20,283 bases of DNA from a virus. Location of the stretch: positions 1 to 20,283 of IMG/VR virus record IMGVR_UViG_3300047557_000291; one strand, 5' to 3'. Made by a program: the position numbers and the translations under genes. How positions within the stretch are numbered: the stretch's first letter is position 1; each line of letters begins with the position of its first letter. The notes beneath the pieces were generated by a model. That model was not told the origin of the DNA. It ran no database searches and saw only the letters and a program-made list of their open reading frames with translations. Below, one piece after another: positions 7,696 through 15,202 of this stretch.

Positions 7696-8376
7696 TTATT
7701 TCCCGTTATTGTGCGCCTCTATAGCGCCTTCCTCTACATCTTCCCATCGATACTCGTAAGTCCCAATGTGCCCAATATGCTTGGATAGGCTGTGATCTAC
7801 ATAGGTCTGAAAGCCCGCATCCAAGGCCTTGATGCAAAAATGCACATCCTCGCCAATAATGCCCTTAGACCCCCAACCCACATCAAACCAAGGCTTAGGA
7901 ACCTTCTCAAACACTTCCTTGCGAATCATCACCACACCAAAACCAACCGCTGTGACAGGCTCTATACCCTCCCTGCCCATCGAATCTACCTTGTGCCAAG
8001 CGTGACGAATAATCTTACCCTCGTCATCCTTCTCAATCTCAAGGTTTAACGCAGTCGGTAGCGTAGGCTTACGTCTAGTTACCGCATTGACACCAACAAT
8101 CGGAACCTCACGGCTTAGCAAAATGTCAATCGTGTCAGCCGGAAACCTCATGTCTGAGTCAATAAACAGAATCGCATCACATCCTTCAGCCAGAGCAGCA
8201 TCTACTAGCTTCTCTCTCTGATCGAATATCAGCGTTCCTGCCATCGTATAGAGCTTTAGACCATTACCTTCTTTAGAGCATCTGTTCCTTGAGTCTCTGC
8301 CAACCATCTTGGCGAAATCAAAAGCAAACGATGTATGAACTTCATCCCTAGCTGGTACGCAAGCACCTACGATCAT
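7696..8376 (-). CDS. GT-A type glycosyltransferase-like protein
   Basis: 226 aa, starting in an ATGA overlap (8376-8373). N-terminus MIVGACVPARDEVHTSFAFD is the first GT-A strand. REKLVDAALAEGCDAILFIDSDM places a D-x-D motif at D73-D75, the metal and sugar-nucleotide site. Later come GEDVHFCIKALDAGF (175-189), with the acidic residues usual for the acceptor-side motif, and H200/H203. The whole GT-A layout is present and intact. It lies between a capsid-proximal gene and the adaptor, so it may decorate virion proteins or act on host surface sugars. The substrate cannot be read from sequence. Confidence 0.82.
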   Translation of the reverse strand: MIVGACVPARDEVHTSFAFDFAKMVGRDSRNRCSKEGNGLKLYTMAGTLIFDQREKLVDAALAEGCDAILFIDSDMRFPADTIDILLSREVPIVGVNAVTRRKPTLPTALNLEIEKDDEGKIIRHAWHKVDSMGREGIEPVTAVGFGVVMIRKEVFEKVPKPWFDVGWGSKGIIGEDVHFCIKALDAGFQTYVDHSLSKHIGHIGTYEYRWEDVEEGAIEAHNNGK

Positions 8377-8669
8377 ACTGTTCCCCTATAGACTTTCCAT
8401 TGTGCATTATCGGAACTATTAAGCCAACTCGCAAAAGCCACGTCATCTATGATATTAAAGCCCTTCATTATTCCCTTTTTATTCAAGTCATCAATGACCG
8501 TGAAAGGAATACGAGCTATATGGTGCAATTCATTAAGATTTCCGGTTCTTTGCTTGTCTGCCTCCAGAATTTGTTTGTTACTTTCAAGTATTTCAGTAAC
8601 ATCCTGTTTAGTCTCGATGATAATACCGCCATCACCGTCCGCATGTACAATTTGTTGTCTATAGTCCAT
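8373..8669 (-). CDS. Conserved head-module protein, 98 aa
   Basis: Start ATG 8669 with GAGGA 3-4 nt upstream, just after the capsid terminator. Contains QDVTEILESNKQIL (22-35), then HHIARIPFTVIDDLNKKGI (49-67) and WLNSSDNAQWKVYRGTV at the C-terminus. I recognise this arrangement (QDV..ILE.NK, ARIP..V...L...GI, WLN..DN...R.G.V) from small proteins encoded just after the capsid gene in several podovirus groups. No function is known to me. Mostly soluble and helical, no Cys. A head completion or decoration role would fit the context only. Confidence 0.8.
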   Translation of the reverse strand: MDYRQQIVHADGDGGIIIETKQDVTEILESNKQILEADKQRTGNLNELHHIARIPFTVIDDLNKKGIMKGFNIIDDVAFASWLNSSDNAQWKVYRGTV

Positions 8670-8680
8670 AAATCCTCATA

Positions 8681-8710
8681 GAAAAGCCCCCAACCATAAG
8701 GTCAGGGGCT
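8681..8710 (-). terminator. Intrinsic terminator after the capsid gene
   Basis: Read on the minus strand: AGCCCC-TG-ACC-TTAT-GGT-TG-GGGGCT followed by TTTTC. Arms 8705-8710 and 8685-8690 pair over 6 bp. The inner ACC/GGT adds 3 bp around a TTAT loop, with a TG/TG internal mismatch. It begins 7 bp past the capsid stop and ends before the next gene's Shine-Dalgarno. The short T tract suggests partial termination, which would set capsid mRNA above the downstream tail genes. Confidence 0.85.
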
Positions 8711-8717
8711 AATTCAA

Positions 8718-9671
8718 TTACAGCGACATATTCAAGTCAGCAACGATGCCATGAGCAGCTTCGTTCTTAACTTCCAGCGTAACTTCAACCAGAATCTGAG
8801 TCTTGTCAGAGTCACCAGCTTTTGCAAGCTCGTTTGTCTGGAAAGGACGCAGATAGGCCAGAGCAGCGTACTCAGGATCAAGGATCAGAGCATCGCGACT
8901 ACGCATAAATCTATTAGGGACTACGGAAATTGAGCCGAAATCACTTAAATAGACATCAGCAGCGGCGGCTATAGTAGCCTGAGCGCCACCACCACCAGCA
9001 TTAACGTTGTAACGGTAAGCAGACAGACCTGTGAAGCTAGATACCTTCTGTTTACCAGTAGCACCAACCATCAGAACTTTAGGTACGCCACCCGAAGTAA
9101 ACACTTCAGCCACAACTTCTTTCAGCAGGGCTTCAGTAAAGGTACGGGTGTTACCGTCAGTACGAGTCGAAACACCGATAGTTGTAGGATCGCTACCGTT
9201 AGTCTGAACCGACGAGTTGGTCTTGATCCAAGACAACAGCGAACCCATACGGCGAGCAGTAGAACCGTCACCAGCCGAACGACCTTGGTTTGACAGCAGG
9301 ATGGTTTCCAGATCGCGCTTGATCTCTTGCGAAGCCTTAGCTAGCTGATAAGCCTTTTCAGACTTACGACCAGCCTTGTTCACTGTGTCCAGAGTGCCAG
9401 AAACCTTGATGGTCTTTTGCAGAATCTGGGTGTAGTTACCAAGACGAACTGTAGGATCAAGAGTAGCGTCCGAAGCATCAGCACCTTCAACAGCAGCGTT
9501 AGCAGTAGTAGCGGCTGCCAAGCGGTCAGTCTGCCACTCATGGAAAACGGCAGTAGCTTTCGTCTTGCCAATCGAAGACATGAAAGGAGTCTCGGTTGGG
9601 CTGATGTCATAGATAACATCGGTAAGGTCTTCACGCTGACCAATAGCGGTATGTGCGGTATATGTAGGCAT
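8718..9671 (-). CDS. Major capsid protein (DUF5309/SU10-type)
   Basis: 317 aa, ATG with AGGA about 7 nt upstream. Begins MPTYTAHTAIGQREDLTDVI, then YDISPTETPFMSSIGKTKA, FHEWQTDRL, the long helix AYQLAKASQEIKRDLETILL, and late strands SVVPNRFMRSRDALILDP. It closes with KTQILVEVTLEVKNEAAHGI. These are hallmarks of the DUF5309 capsid family with an HK97 fold, found in Escherichia phage SU10 and many environmental podoviruses. Length is normal and no fusion is seen. Preceded 8 nt upstream by the scaffold gene and followed by a terminator, as expected for the most abundant virion protein. Confidence 0.93.
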   Translation of the reverse strand: MPTYTAHTAIGQREDLTDVIYDISPTETPFMSSIGKTKATAVFHEWQTDRLAAATTANAAVEGADASDATLDPTVRLGNYTQILQKTIKVSGTLDTVNKAGRKSEKAYQLAKASQEIKRDLETILLSNQGRSAGDGSTARRMGSLLSWIKTNSSVQTNGSDPTTIGVSTRTDGNTRTFTEALLKEVVAEVFTSGGVPKVLMVGATGKQKVSSFTGLSAYRYNVNAGGGGAQATIAAAADVYLSDFGSISVVPNRFMRSRDALILDPEYAALAYLRPFQTNELAKAGDSDKTQILVEVTLEVKNEAAHGIVADLNMSL

Positions 9672-9679
9672 GATAATTC

Positions 9680-10651
9680 CTATAAAAAACGTTCAAATAC
9701 ACTTGCGGCATCAGCCACCCTTCCGGACGACTTAGCTCGCGCTTTAAGTTTCCTCAGTTCCTCGCTATTACTGTCTCTTGGCTTTGATACTCCGGGCTTA
9801 ATCGCCTTGGGAGCCTCAGAAACCTTCTTATTAACAGCAGGTTTGCTCGACTGTAACTTGTCGTATTGCATAGCCTTATACAGCGTCAGAACTGCACGGG
9901 AATCAAACACATTCGTCAATTCCTCGTCAGAGAACCCCATCTGCCTACCAAAATTGCGAATATCCTTGCGAATAGTCTCGCCCTTTTCTGGATCAGCAAA
10001 AGCGGGAATCGCAGCAACCAGCTTCTCGGACTCAGCAGAAATTACCTGCCTCATCTGTTGTTGCCGGTCATATTCCTGCTGTTGAGCTATACGCTCACGT
10101 TCAGCACGAACCTGCGCTAACTGTTTCTCCTTCTGAGACATCTCGGCTACCTTTACAGCGTAACCAATAGGATCAGTCTCTTTCAGATAATCCAGATTCT
10201 CCGTTTCCTGCGGCTGGTTCAACATCTGCTCGATGATCTCCAACCTTTGCGCGTATTGATCGCGCACAGCCTTAGCCTCTTGAATCGCTTGGCGCTCGGC
10301 CTCAACCGCCTTGCGTTCTTCAGCTACAGCTTGCGATTTCTTGGTGTAATCAGTGCCAAGTTGATAAGACTTGATGAGATCATCTAGGGTTACCTCCCGT
10401 TCTTCACCAGCGGCTTTGACACGGAATTTCTGAGGCTCCTCTGACTCATCCTCGCTATCTTCTTGTTCTACCTCTGATTCCTCGTAAGATTCCTCAGATT
10501 CGGCATCGCTATCGTTGGCCTCTGCTTGGAGTTCTGGTTGTTCCTGTTCGGAGCCTTCATCCCCACCCATCAGACCCAAGATAGCGTTTGCTGCACCATC
10601 TACCGTTAACTCACCACTACCCTCAGGTGTCGTGTTTTGAGTATCGCTCAT
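9680..10651 (-). CDS. Capsid assembly scaffolding protein
   Basis: 323 aa. Start ATG with AGGA upstream. Residues 1-30 are small and polar. Residues about 32-73 are very acidic (runs of E, D and S). Residues 74-95 contain FRVKAAGEEREVTLDDLIKS, a segment typical of these scaffolds. A long charged coiled coil follows (about 105-215, KKSQAVAEERKAVEAERQAI and similar). The C-terminus is basic (RKLKARAKSSGRVADAASVF), as expected for capsid binding. It lies directly upstream of the capsid gene. No protease domain is seen. Sequence similarity among scaffolds is weak, so the call rests on architecture and position. Confidence 0.9.
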   Translation of the reverse strand: MSDTQNTTPEGSGELTVDGAANAILGLMGGDEGSEQEQPELQAEANDSDAESEESYEESEVEQEDSEDESEEPQKFRVKAAGEEREVTLDDLIKSYQLGTDYTKKSQAVAEERKAVEAERQAIQEAKAVRDQYAQRLEIIEQMLNQPQETENLDYLKETDPIGYAVKVAEMSQKEKQLAQVRAERERIAQQQEYDRQQQMRQVISAESEKLVAAIPAFADPEKGETIRKDIRNFGRQMGFSDEELTNVFDSRAVLTLYKAMQYDKLQSSKPAVNKKVSEAPKAIKPGVSKPRDSNSEELRKLKARAKSSGRVADAASVFERFL

Positions 10652-10689
10652 AAGTTTCCTAAATTATATCGGGAACCGCCCGACTCGGG

Positions 10690-10920
10690 TTACAAAATCT
10701 TTATCCTTCTCTCGTCAATCATCTTCTGAGCAGCAATGCTTTCGAGATAGGACTCTATCGATTCCAAGACCCGGAGGCGCATATACGCTTGTTCCCTGAT
10801 CTCAGTATCACCATAATCACTTGTTGTAAACTTGTTAAGCTCTGTGCCTCGGAGGTCTTCCATCATCTCCTGAAACATAGGCTCTCGTAGCAGGTTAATA
10901 GCCCACTGTGCTTTATCCAC
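10690..10920 (-). CDS. Small portal-linked protein, 76 aa
   Basis: GTG start at 10920, overlapping the portal's last codons by 8 nt. Sequence MDKAQWAINLLREPMFQEMM then REQAYMRLRVLESIESYLESI. I recognise the pattern (A.WA..LL..P.FQEM, REQAY.RLR.L..IE.YL) from small helical proteins that directly follow P22-like portal genes in podoviruses. The conserved part begins at the first residues, which supports GTG over the next ATG, 14 codons later. Role unknown; a portal or scaffold cofactor is possible. The short gap to the scaffold gene (38 bp) holds only its Shine-Dalgarno. Confidence 0.8.
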   Translation of the reverse strand: MDKAQWAINLLREPMFQEMMEDLRGTELNKFTTSDYGDTEIREQAYMRLRVLESIESYLESIAAQKMIDERRIKIL

Positions 10921-13015
10921 CAGTTAGGCTCCCTAGCTCTTTAATTGTCTTCAGAACAATCTCAGCCTGTTTGTTACGGGTTTGCTCGTCAGCCAAGTCC
11001 ATAGCCAGAATCGCTTGTAATTCCTTGACAGCCAACTCAGCCTCTTTAATCCGAATATCAGCCTGATCCTTCTGGCTCTTCATCTGCATCTCAATGCCCT
11101 TGCGGGTAAACTCAGCCTCTAAGGTCTGACGCTCCAAATCCAACTTGGCAGCATCAATCTGGGCCTTGGCCTGTATCTTCTCACGCTCAACCTCAGCCAG
11201 CATCTGAGCTACCTCAGCCTGTGCATCAGGGCTAGGTGGCTGTGGCTGCGACAACATAGCGTCCTGCTCAGGCGTAATCTCATTCATAAAGGCATCAGCA
11301 TCCTTGAACCCTGCCGCCTCAATAAACCGTGCCAATGTATTGCGATACTGACCAACCGTCACTAGCGGATTAGATGGGCCATACGTCTGGATAATCTGTT
11401 CCTGCTTGGCAAGGATCATCTGGAGCATAGCCAACTTCTGATCCCGGTCACCTGCACCCAAGCCAACATTAATCGAAACATCGTACTCGTTAGCCCATGT
11501 GCGAGGATCAAACTGCACATACTTGCCACGCATACGGACGATCTTGGGCTTGTCCTGATACTTGCCCAACAGCCGTAATATTCCTTTGAATAGGCTTTTA
11601 ACGCCAGTTTCTGCAAATATTCTGGCAATCAACTCCAATTTGCCAGAGTTCGACTTCATCATCGCAGCAACAGCCGCAGCCGTTACATTCGACAAGACAT
11701 CTGGATCAAGACCTTGTTGCGAGTCATTAATACCTGTACGTTTGGCCTGAATCTGATCCATGTACTCCAGCATCGGCATAGCCTGACCAAAGGTAGACTG
11801 AACCTCAAGCGGAACCAGAGCGTTAGGGCTTTTCAGACGGACAATGCCACCCGGCGTAGCGTTCAGCAGGTCATCTAGATTCACCTGACCATCAACAGCG
11901 CCAACCCGGTTATTGTTCGTCAGATACAGGTTATCCAGAGACTGACGAGTAATAGTGGACTTGATAAGCTGGATGTCCATAGTCCGATCTGCCAGAGACT
12001 GACCGAAGAACTTATGGGGAATAGGGATAGGACAAATGCTGTGGAACGGTACGTAATCACACTCGTCATCCTCTAAGATTTCTGAACCGCAATAGACGAT
12101 GCGGCGCAACTCAGCCAGACCATCGCCATCCTCATCGATACGGATATAGCACTCGTATACCTCAACCGTCTGCATAGCAGGATCAAGGCTTTGTGCTTCG
12201 TCTGGCTGTTCCCCTTGGTCAAAACGAGCTACTCGCTCAGGGCTAAACGTCAGATCATCATAAGAAGGCAGCTCATCTACGATGTCTTTGTCGTAGCCCA
12301 GTGCAATCAATTCTGACCGCTGCATGAGCTTACGATGAGCTACAAAGGGAGCATCCTCAATAGTTCTAGCCGCCTTGGAAATCAAGAACTCCTCTGGCGG
12401 GACGTTCTCAATCTTTACGCAGCCATACTTCTTAACACGCTTTACCTCAATCTCGTACACAGGAGCCATAATCGGCTGGCCCATCATATCCATGCCAGCT
12501 TCAATGAACTCGACTTCCTGCTCGACAACTTCCAGAGACTCATCCGACAGAAGCAAAGCCAACTCATCCTCTGTCAGGTTCTCGTATTCCTCTTTGGTAA
12601 CTTCCTCGCGCTCGTCCCAATAAGACTTAACTACTCCTACCTTCTGAAGCAGGGCATCCTTGAACCAGTTGTGCAGGATCAACAGGCCATCGTTCTCACG
12701 ATAGAACACCCAGTTACAGTAGTCGGTAGCTTGTTTGGCAGACTCCTCGTCATTGGCTGACTGAGGCTCAAAGTAGACAATATCCTCTGTTGTCGTAAAG
12801 ACACGGATAAGTTGTGGCAGCGCAGCATCGATGGCCTCGGCAACCTCACCAGTAACAATCTGGCTACGGCCTTCTACCTCGTTCCCATAAGGATTACGCA
12901 GGTAATAGTCCAGCGCTCTACGACGATCTTCTGTAGTTTCTGTCTCAATGTAGCCGATTGAGTTATCTATCTCGGCTTCAAGGATGCCTTTAATCTGGCC
13001 TTCATCCATCTTCAT
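10913..13015 (-). CDS. Portal protein (P22-like)
   Basis: 700 aa, ATG with AAGGG 7 nt upstream. N-terminal region DNSIGYIETETTEDRRRALD then YYLRNPYGNEVEGRSQIVTG and AIDAALPQLIRVFTTTEDIV is diagnostic of the P22-type portal family. Mid region: VPPEEFLISKAARTIEDAPF and FFGQSLADRTMDIQLIKST, then RTGINDSQQGLDPDVLSNVT near the crown side of the clip and stem. The C-terminal ~100 residues (about 590-690) form a long charged helix rich in E, K, Q and A, equivalent to the P22 barrel. It forms the dodecameric DNA channel and docks the terminase. It is followed by the 76-aa gene in overlap. Length is typical of this family. Confidence 0.95.
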   Translation of the reverse strand: MKMDEGQIKGILEAEIDNSIGYIETETTEDRRRALDYYLRNPYGNEVEGRSQIVTGEVAEAIDAALPQLIRVFTTTEDIVYFEPQSANDEESAKQATDYCNWVFYRENDGLLILHNWFKDALLQKVGVVKSYWDEREEVTKEEYENLTEDELALLLSDESLEVVEQEVEFIEAGMDMMGQPIMAPVYEIEVKRVKKYGCVKIENVPPEEFLISKAARTIEDAPFVAHRKLMQRSELIALGYDKDIVDELPSYDDLTFSPERVARFDQGEQPDEAQSLDPAMQTVEVYECYIRIDEDGDGLAELRRIVYCGSEILEDDECDYVPFHSICPIPIPHKFFGQSLADRTMDIQLIKSTITRQSLDNLYLTNNNRVGAVDGQVNLDDLLNATPGGIVRLKSPNALVPLEVQSTFGQAMPMLEYMDQIQAKRTGINDSQQGLDPDVLSNVTAAAVAAMMKSNSGKLELIARIFAETGVKSLFKGILRLLGKYQDKPKIVRMRGKYVQFDPRTWANEYDVSINVGLGAGDRDQKLAMLQMILAKQEQIIQTYGPSNPLVTVGQYRNTLARFIEAAGFKDADAFMNEITPEQDAMLSQPQPPSPDAQAEVAQMLAEVEREKIQAKAQIDAAKLDLERQTLEAEFTRKGIEMQMKSQKDQADIRIKEAELAVKELQAILAMDLADEQTRNKQAEIVLKTIKELGSLTGG

Positions 13016-13034
13016 AGCAAGCCCTTACAGGAAT

Positions 13035-13073
13035 TTTGCCTATTATACAACCCATTTGGCATTGATAGGCAAA
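13035..13073. repeat. 9-bp inverted repeat spanning the large-terminase stop
   Basis: Perfect arms TTTGCCTAT (13035-13043) and ATAGGCAAA (13065-13073) around a 21-nt loop. The large-terminase stop codon lies at the arm/loop border. There is no T tract, so it is not a standard terminator. It could be an mRNA hairpin or processing site between terminase and portal, or chance. Confidence 0.4.
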
Positions 13074-14299
13074 TCTGACGACCATGAATCATCGCTCTCG
13101 TCAAGCCCGATTGCTAGGTATCTAAACGCATCTGAGTAGTGGCTAGACCAGTCATGCAGTGGCTTGTCGTAGAACACCTGTTGCTTCTCGTTATATTCAC
13201 GACGATAGTTCCGCAAAGCATCTAGTCCCGTCTTAGTCTTGTGGTCAAACCAGCAACGTGGCAGCAAGCGCCTGACAGCCTGTATGCCATCAGCAACCGA
13301 TAGCCTTGGCGCTACCGTGATGTCTAGCCCCGCCTCCTGCAAGACTTCCTTACGGCTACGGCCTGTGCCTAGCTCCCTGACTTCAACGTCATGCGGGAGG
13401 ATTTGCGCGAAACCCTCAAACCTATTCTCTCGCAGCCAAGATACATACCAGTCCAGACCGACTCCGTGGTTTTCCGTGCAGTCAATAAGCCGAACTTCCT
13501 TGCCAGCCAACTGAGCAACCCACAGACAAGTAGAGTCACCCATGCCAAGATCCCAAGCAACAAAAGACCGACAAAGGTCATCCCGGTCAATAGTCGTGAT
13601 CCTAGACTTGGTTTCGAGATCGTTAATAATCTGACCATAATAACTACCCTCAACCGCTGCGTTAAAGGAACACTCAAACTCCTGCTGGTACTTGTCCTCG
13701 CCCATCTCCTTACGGGCAGCCCATAGTTCTTTGTCAGGGATAATATGAGTTTGGGAAGCCTTGAACTCAACCAGCGCCCAGTCTTCAGTTTTTTCTGCCC
13801 TGTCACGCAAATCCTTAAAATGGTTATTGCCTTTGGGAGTGCCAATAAACAATGCCCATCCAAGACGGTCAGCCAAAGCAGGGCGCAACACCTCGTTCCA
13901 TACTTTAGGGTTCATATCGCCAACCTCGTCCAGTACTACCCCATCGTAATAAGCACCACGTAAGGAATCTGGATTATCAGCGCCATGCAAGGATATTCTG
14001 CGGCCCCAAAAGTCCACTCGAAGCTCGGCAATGTTAGCAACCGCGCCTAGCGGCCTTGTGTACTTGACGAGATAGTCGAACGCAATCCGCTTGGCTTGGG
14101 TATAGGTAGGAGCTACGTAGGCGTATCTAGGAGCCTCTAGCTGGCACTCAATAGCCTGTTTGACGATCTGGTTAATAGCTGCAACAGTTTTCCCAAATCT
14201 TCTATGCATGACTCCTACGACAAAGCGATTCTTGTCTAGAGCCTCATGCAGGGTTAGCTGATGTTCCCGTGGCTTGTAGGGAATGACTATTTCATTCAT
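13043..14299 (-). CDS. terL: Terminase large subunit
   Basis: 418 aa. ATPase: Walker A MHRRFGKT (31-38), Walker B VVLDE (121-125), coupling motif GTPKG (153-157). Nuclease (RNase H fold): D250 and D255 in AWDLGMGDST, D273 in RLIDC, and a late acidic residue D390 in HYSDAFRYLA. All essential motifs are present, so it should be active. It packages concatemeric DNA into the prohead and cuts it. Starts in an ATGA overlap with the inserted HNH gene rather than the small terminase, implying translation now depends on that insert's ribosomes or on its own site. The C-terminus ends shortly after the nuclease domain. Confidence 0.96.
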   Translation of the reverse strand: MNEIVIPYKPREHQLTLHEALDKNRFVVGVMHRRFGKTVAAINQIVKQAIECQLEAPRYAYVAPTYTQAKRIAFDYLVKYTRPLGAVANIAELRVDFWGRRISLHGADNPDSLRGAYYDGVVLDEVGDMNPKVWNEVLRPALADRLGWALFIGTPKGNNHFKDLRDRAEKTEDWALVEFKASQTHIIPDKELWAARKEMGEDKYQQEFECSFNAAVEGSYYGQIINDLETKSRITTIDRDDLCRSFVAWDLGMGDSTCLWVAQLAGKEVRLIDCTENHGVGLDWYVSWLRENRFEGFAQILPHDVEVRELGTGRSRKEVLQEAGLDITVAPRLSVADGIQAVRRLLPRCWFDHKTKTGLDALRNYRREYNEKQQVFYDKPLHDWSSHYSDAFRYLAIGLDESDDSWSSDLPINAKWVV

Positions 14300-14811
14300 G
14301 CAGAGCCTTTGCTGTTGCGGATATATGCAGCAATGGCCTCAAATACCTCGGGATCATCGCAATTAGATTTCAACCTATTGGCTTTCCAAGATATAACATT
14401 GACGTTTCCTTTTACATAACCCTTAAGCGGATTAACTTTGTCTAATGTCGGCGTAGAGTCTTGGTGAGTTCCCTTGCCCTTTGGGGATAATTTAATCTTA
14501 AGGACGGGACAAAACTCAGGTATTTTGCAATCCTCCGGCTCTATATTAAATGGCATCTGAAATTTGTTTGCCCTTGACCTAGCTTCAATCCAAATAGTTC
14601 TTTCTGGATTTCTATAATAGCGCTCCTTGCGCCAAGCAACCCAATCTTCACCAGATGCGTATTCTTTAACGCAAATCTTGCAATAAGACTGCCTACCAGT
14701 TAAAGACTTAATATTTTTATAAAATTCTTCTGGCAGCTTATATTCTTTGCATTTACCGCAATGATGATGCTCAACACCATCAATTGTTTTTAGTCTAATC
14801 TTTCTGTCCAT
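14296..14811 (-). CDS. HNH-type endonuclease with zinc module, inserted between terminase genes
   Basis: 171 aa from the ATG at 14811, which has a near-perfect GGAGGT 4 nt upstream; the longer frame starts with TTG at 14829. Zinc motif C18-x2-C21 and C44-x2-C47. The core at 95-150 has CKIPEFCPVLKIKL, then SPTLDKVNPLKGYVKGNV and ISWKANRLK. This CPVL...SPTLD...GYV.GNV.VIS..AN pattern is a common phage nuclease family usually labelled HNH. Low GC and Lys/Asn-rich. It shares the zinc module, but not the core, with the gene at 6519-7067. Probable homing-type endonuclease. It ends in an ATGA overlap with the large terminase. Confidence 0.88.
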   Translation of the reverse strand: MDRKIRLKTIDGVEHHHCGKCKEYKLPEEFYKNIKSLTGRQSYCKICVKEYASGEDWVAWRKERYYRNPERTIWIEARSRANKFQMPFNIEPEDCKIPEFCPVLKIKLSPKGKGTHQDSTPTLDKVNPLKGYVKGNVNVISWKANRLKSNCDDPEVFEAIAAYIRNSKGSA

Positions 14812-14815
14812 TGAT

Positions 14816-14821
14816 ACCTCC
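14816..14821 (-). promoter_or_regulatory. Strong Shine-Dalgarno fixing the 14811 start
   Basis: GGAGGT, 4 nt before ATG 14811-14809. It would lie inside the coding sequence if the TTG at 14829 were used, which makes the TTG start unlikely. Confidence 0.8.
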
Positions 14822-14830
14822 AATGGCAAT

Positions 14831-14859
14831 ATTATAATATTAATTCAATAAATATTCAA
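14831..14859 (-). promoter_or_regulatory. Candidate sigma70 promoter upstream of the HNH-terL-portal genes
   Basis: On the minus strand: -35 TTGAAT (14859-14854), 17-bp spacer, -10 TATAAT (14836-14831), with a predicted start near 14824. The -10 is perfect, the -35 is 4 of 6, the spacing is ideal. It sits in the 52-bp gap after the small terminase, one of the few real gaps in the window. The gap is very AT-rich, which raises the chance of an accidental match. Confidence 0.5.
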
Positions 14860-14863
14860 AGTA

Positions 14864-15175
14864 TTACTTCTGCCATGTAACCACGTGTTCTTGAGGCGCA
14901 CCATCAAGTCCTGTCACCTCTGTCCTAGCCAGCTTAGGGATATGGTACTCACTGAGCTTGTTCATTAGGTCTAAGGCTTTGTAAGGGTCTTCTGCCGCTA
15001 CCTGATTAAGCCACTTGTCCATGTTTGGCGCATTACGCTCTAGTAGGTTAGCAATAGCCTCCCTAACGATAGCAGTAGACTTATTAGGCACTCCTTTAGG
15101 TCTACCCTTACCCATATTAGTAAGGTTAGCAACTCCTCCACTTGCCTCTACTTTACTGGTTTCATTAGTTTCCAT
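14864..15175 (-). CDS. terS: Terminase small subunit-like DNA-packaging protein
   Basis: 103 aa. Basic DNA-binding motif MGKGRPKGVPNKSTAIVREA (21-40), similar to an AT-hook (GRPKG), then helices NLLERNAPNMDKWLNQVA and DPYKALDLMNKLSEYHIPKL, and the ending ARTEVTGLDGAPQEHVV. I know this set (GRPKGV.NK, P.M..WL..VA..DP.KAL, EY.IPKL.RTEV.G..G) from small terminase-like proteins of podoviruses. It would recognise phage DNA and load the large subunit. The gene encoding that subunit lies downstream, separated by the HNH insert. The start has only a weak, distant Shine-Dalgarno (GAGGA, about 12 nt). Confidence 0.82.
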   Translation of the reverse strand: METNETSKVEASGGVANLTNMGKGRPKGVPNKSTAIVREAIANLLERNAPNMDKWLNQVAAEDPYKALDLMNKLSEYHIPKLARTEVTGLDGAPQEHVVTWQK

Positions 15176-15202
15176 TTTTGCATTATCCTCTGGATGTCAT
15201 GC

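Noticed and set aside
9417-10085. 222-codon open frame on the plus strand
   Set aside because: Antisense to the scaffold gene and the start of the capsid gene, which have clear family motifs; Ser/Leu-rich shadow composition.
12335-12760. 141-codon frame on the plus strand
   Set aside because: Antisense to the portal gene, with no motif or Shine-Dalgarno.
13036-13060. TATAAT upstream of the portal gene as a promoter
   Set aside because: No -35 at 16-18 bp and no TGn extension. The best match is TTGCCT at 19 bp. Too weak.
13369-13863. 164-codon frame on the minus strand
   Set aside because: Lies inside terL in another frame; terL motifs are intact, and this frame has no ribosome site or family pattern.
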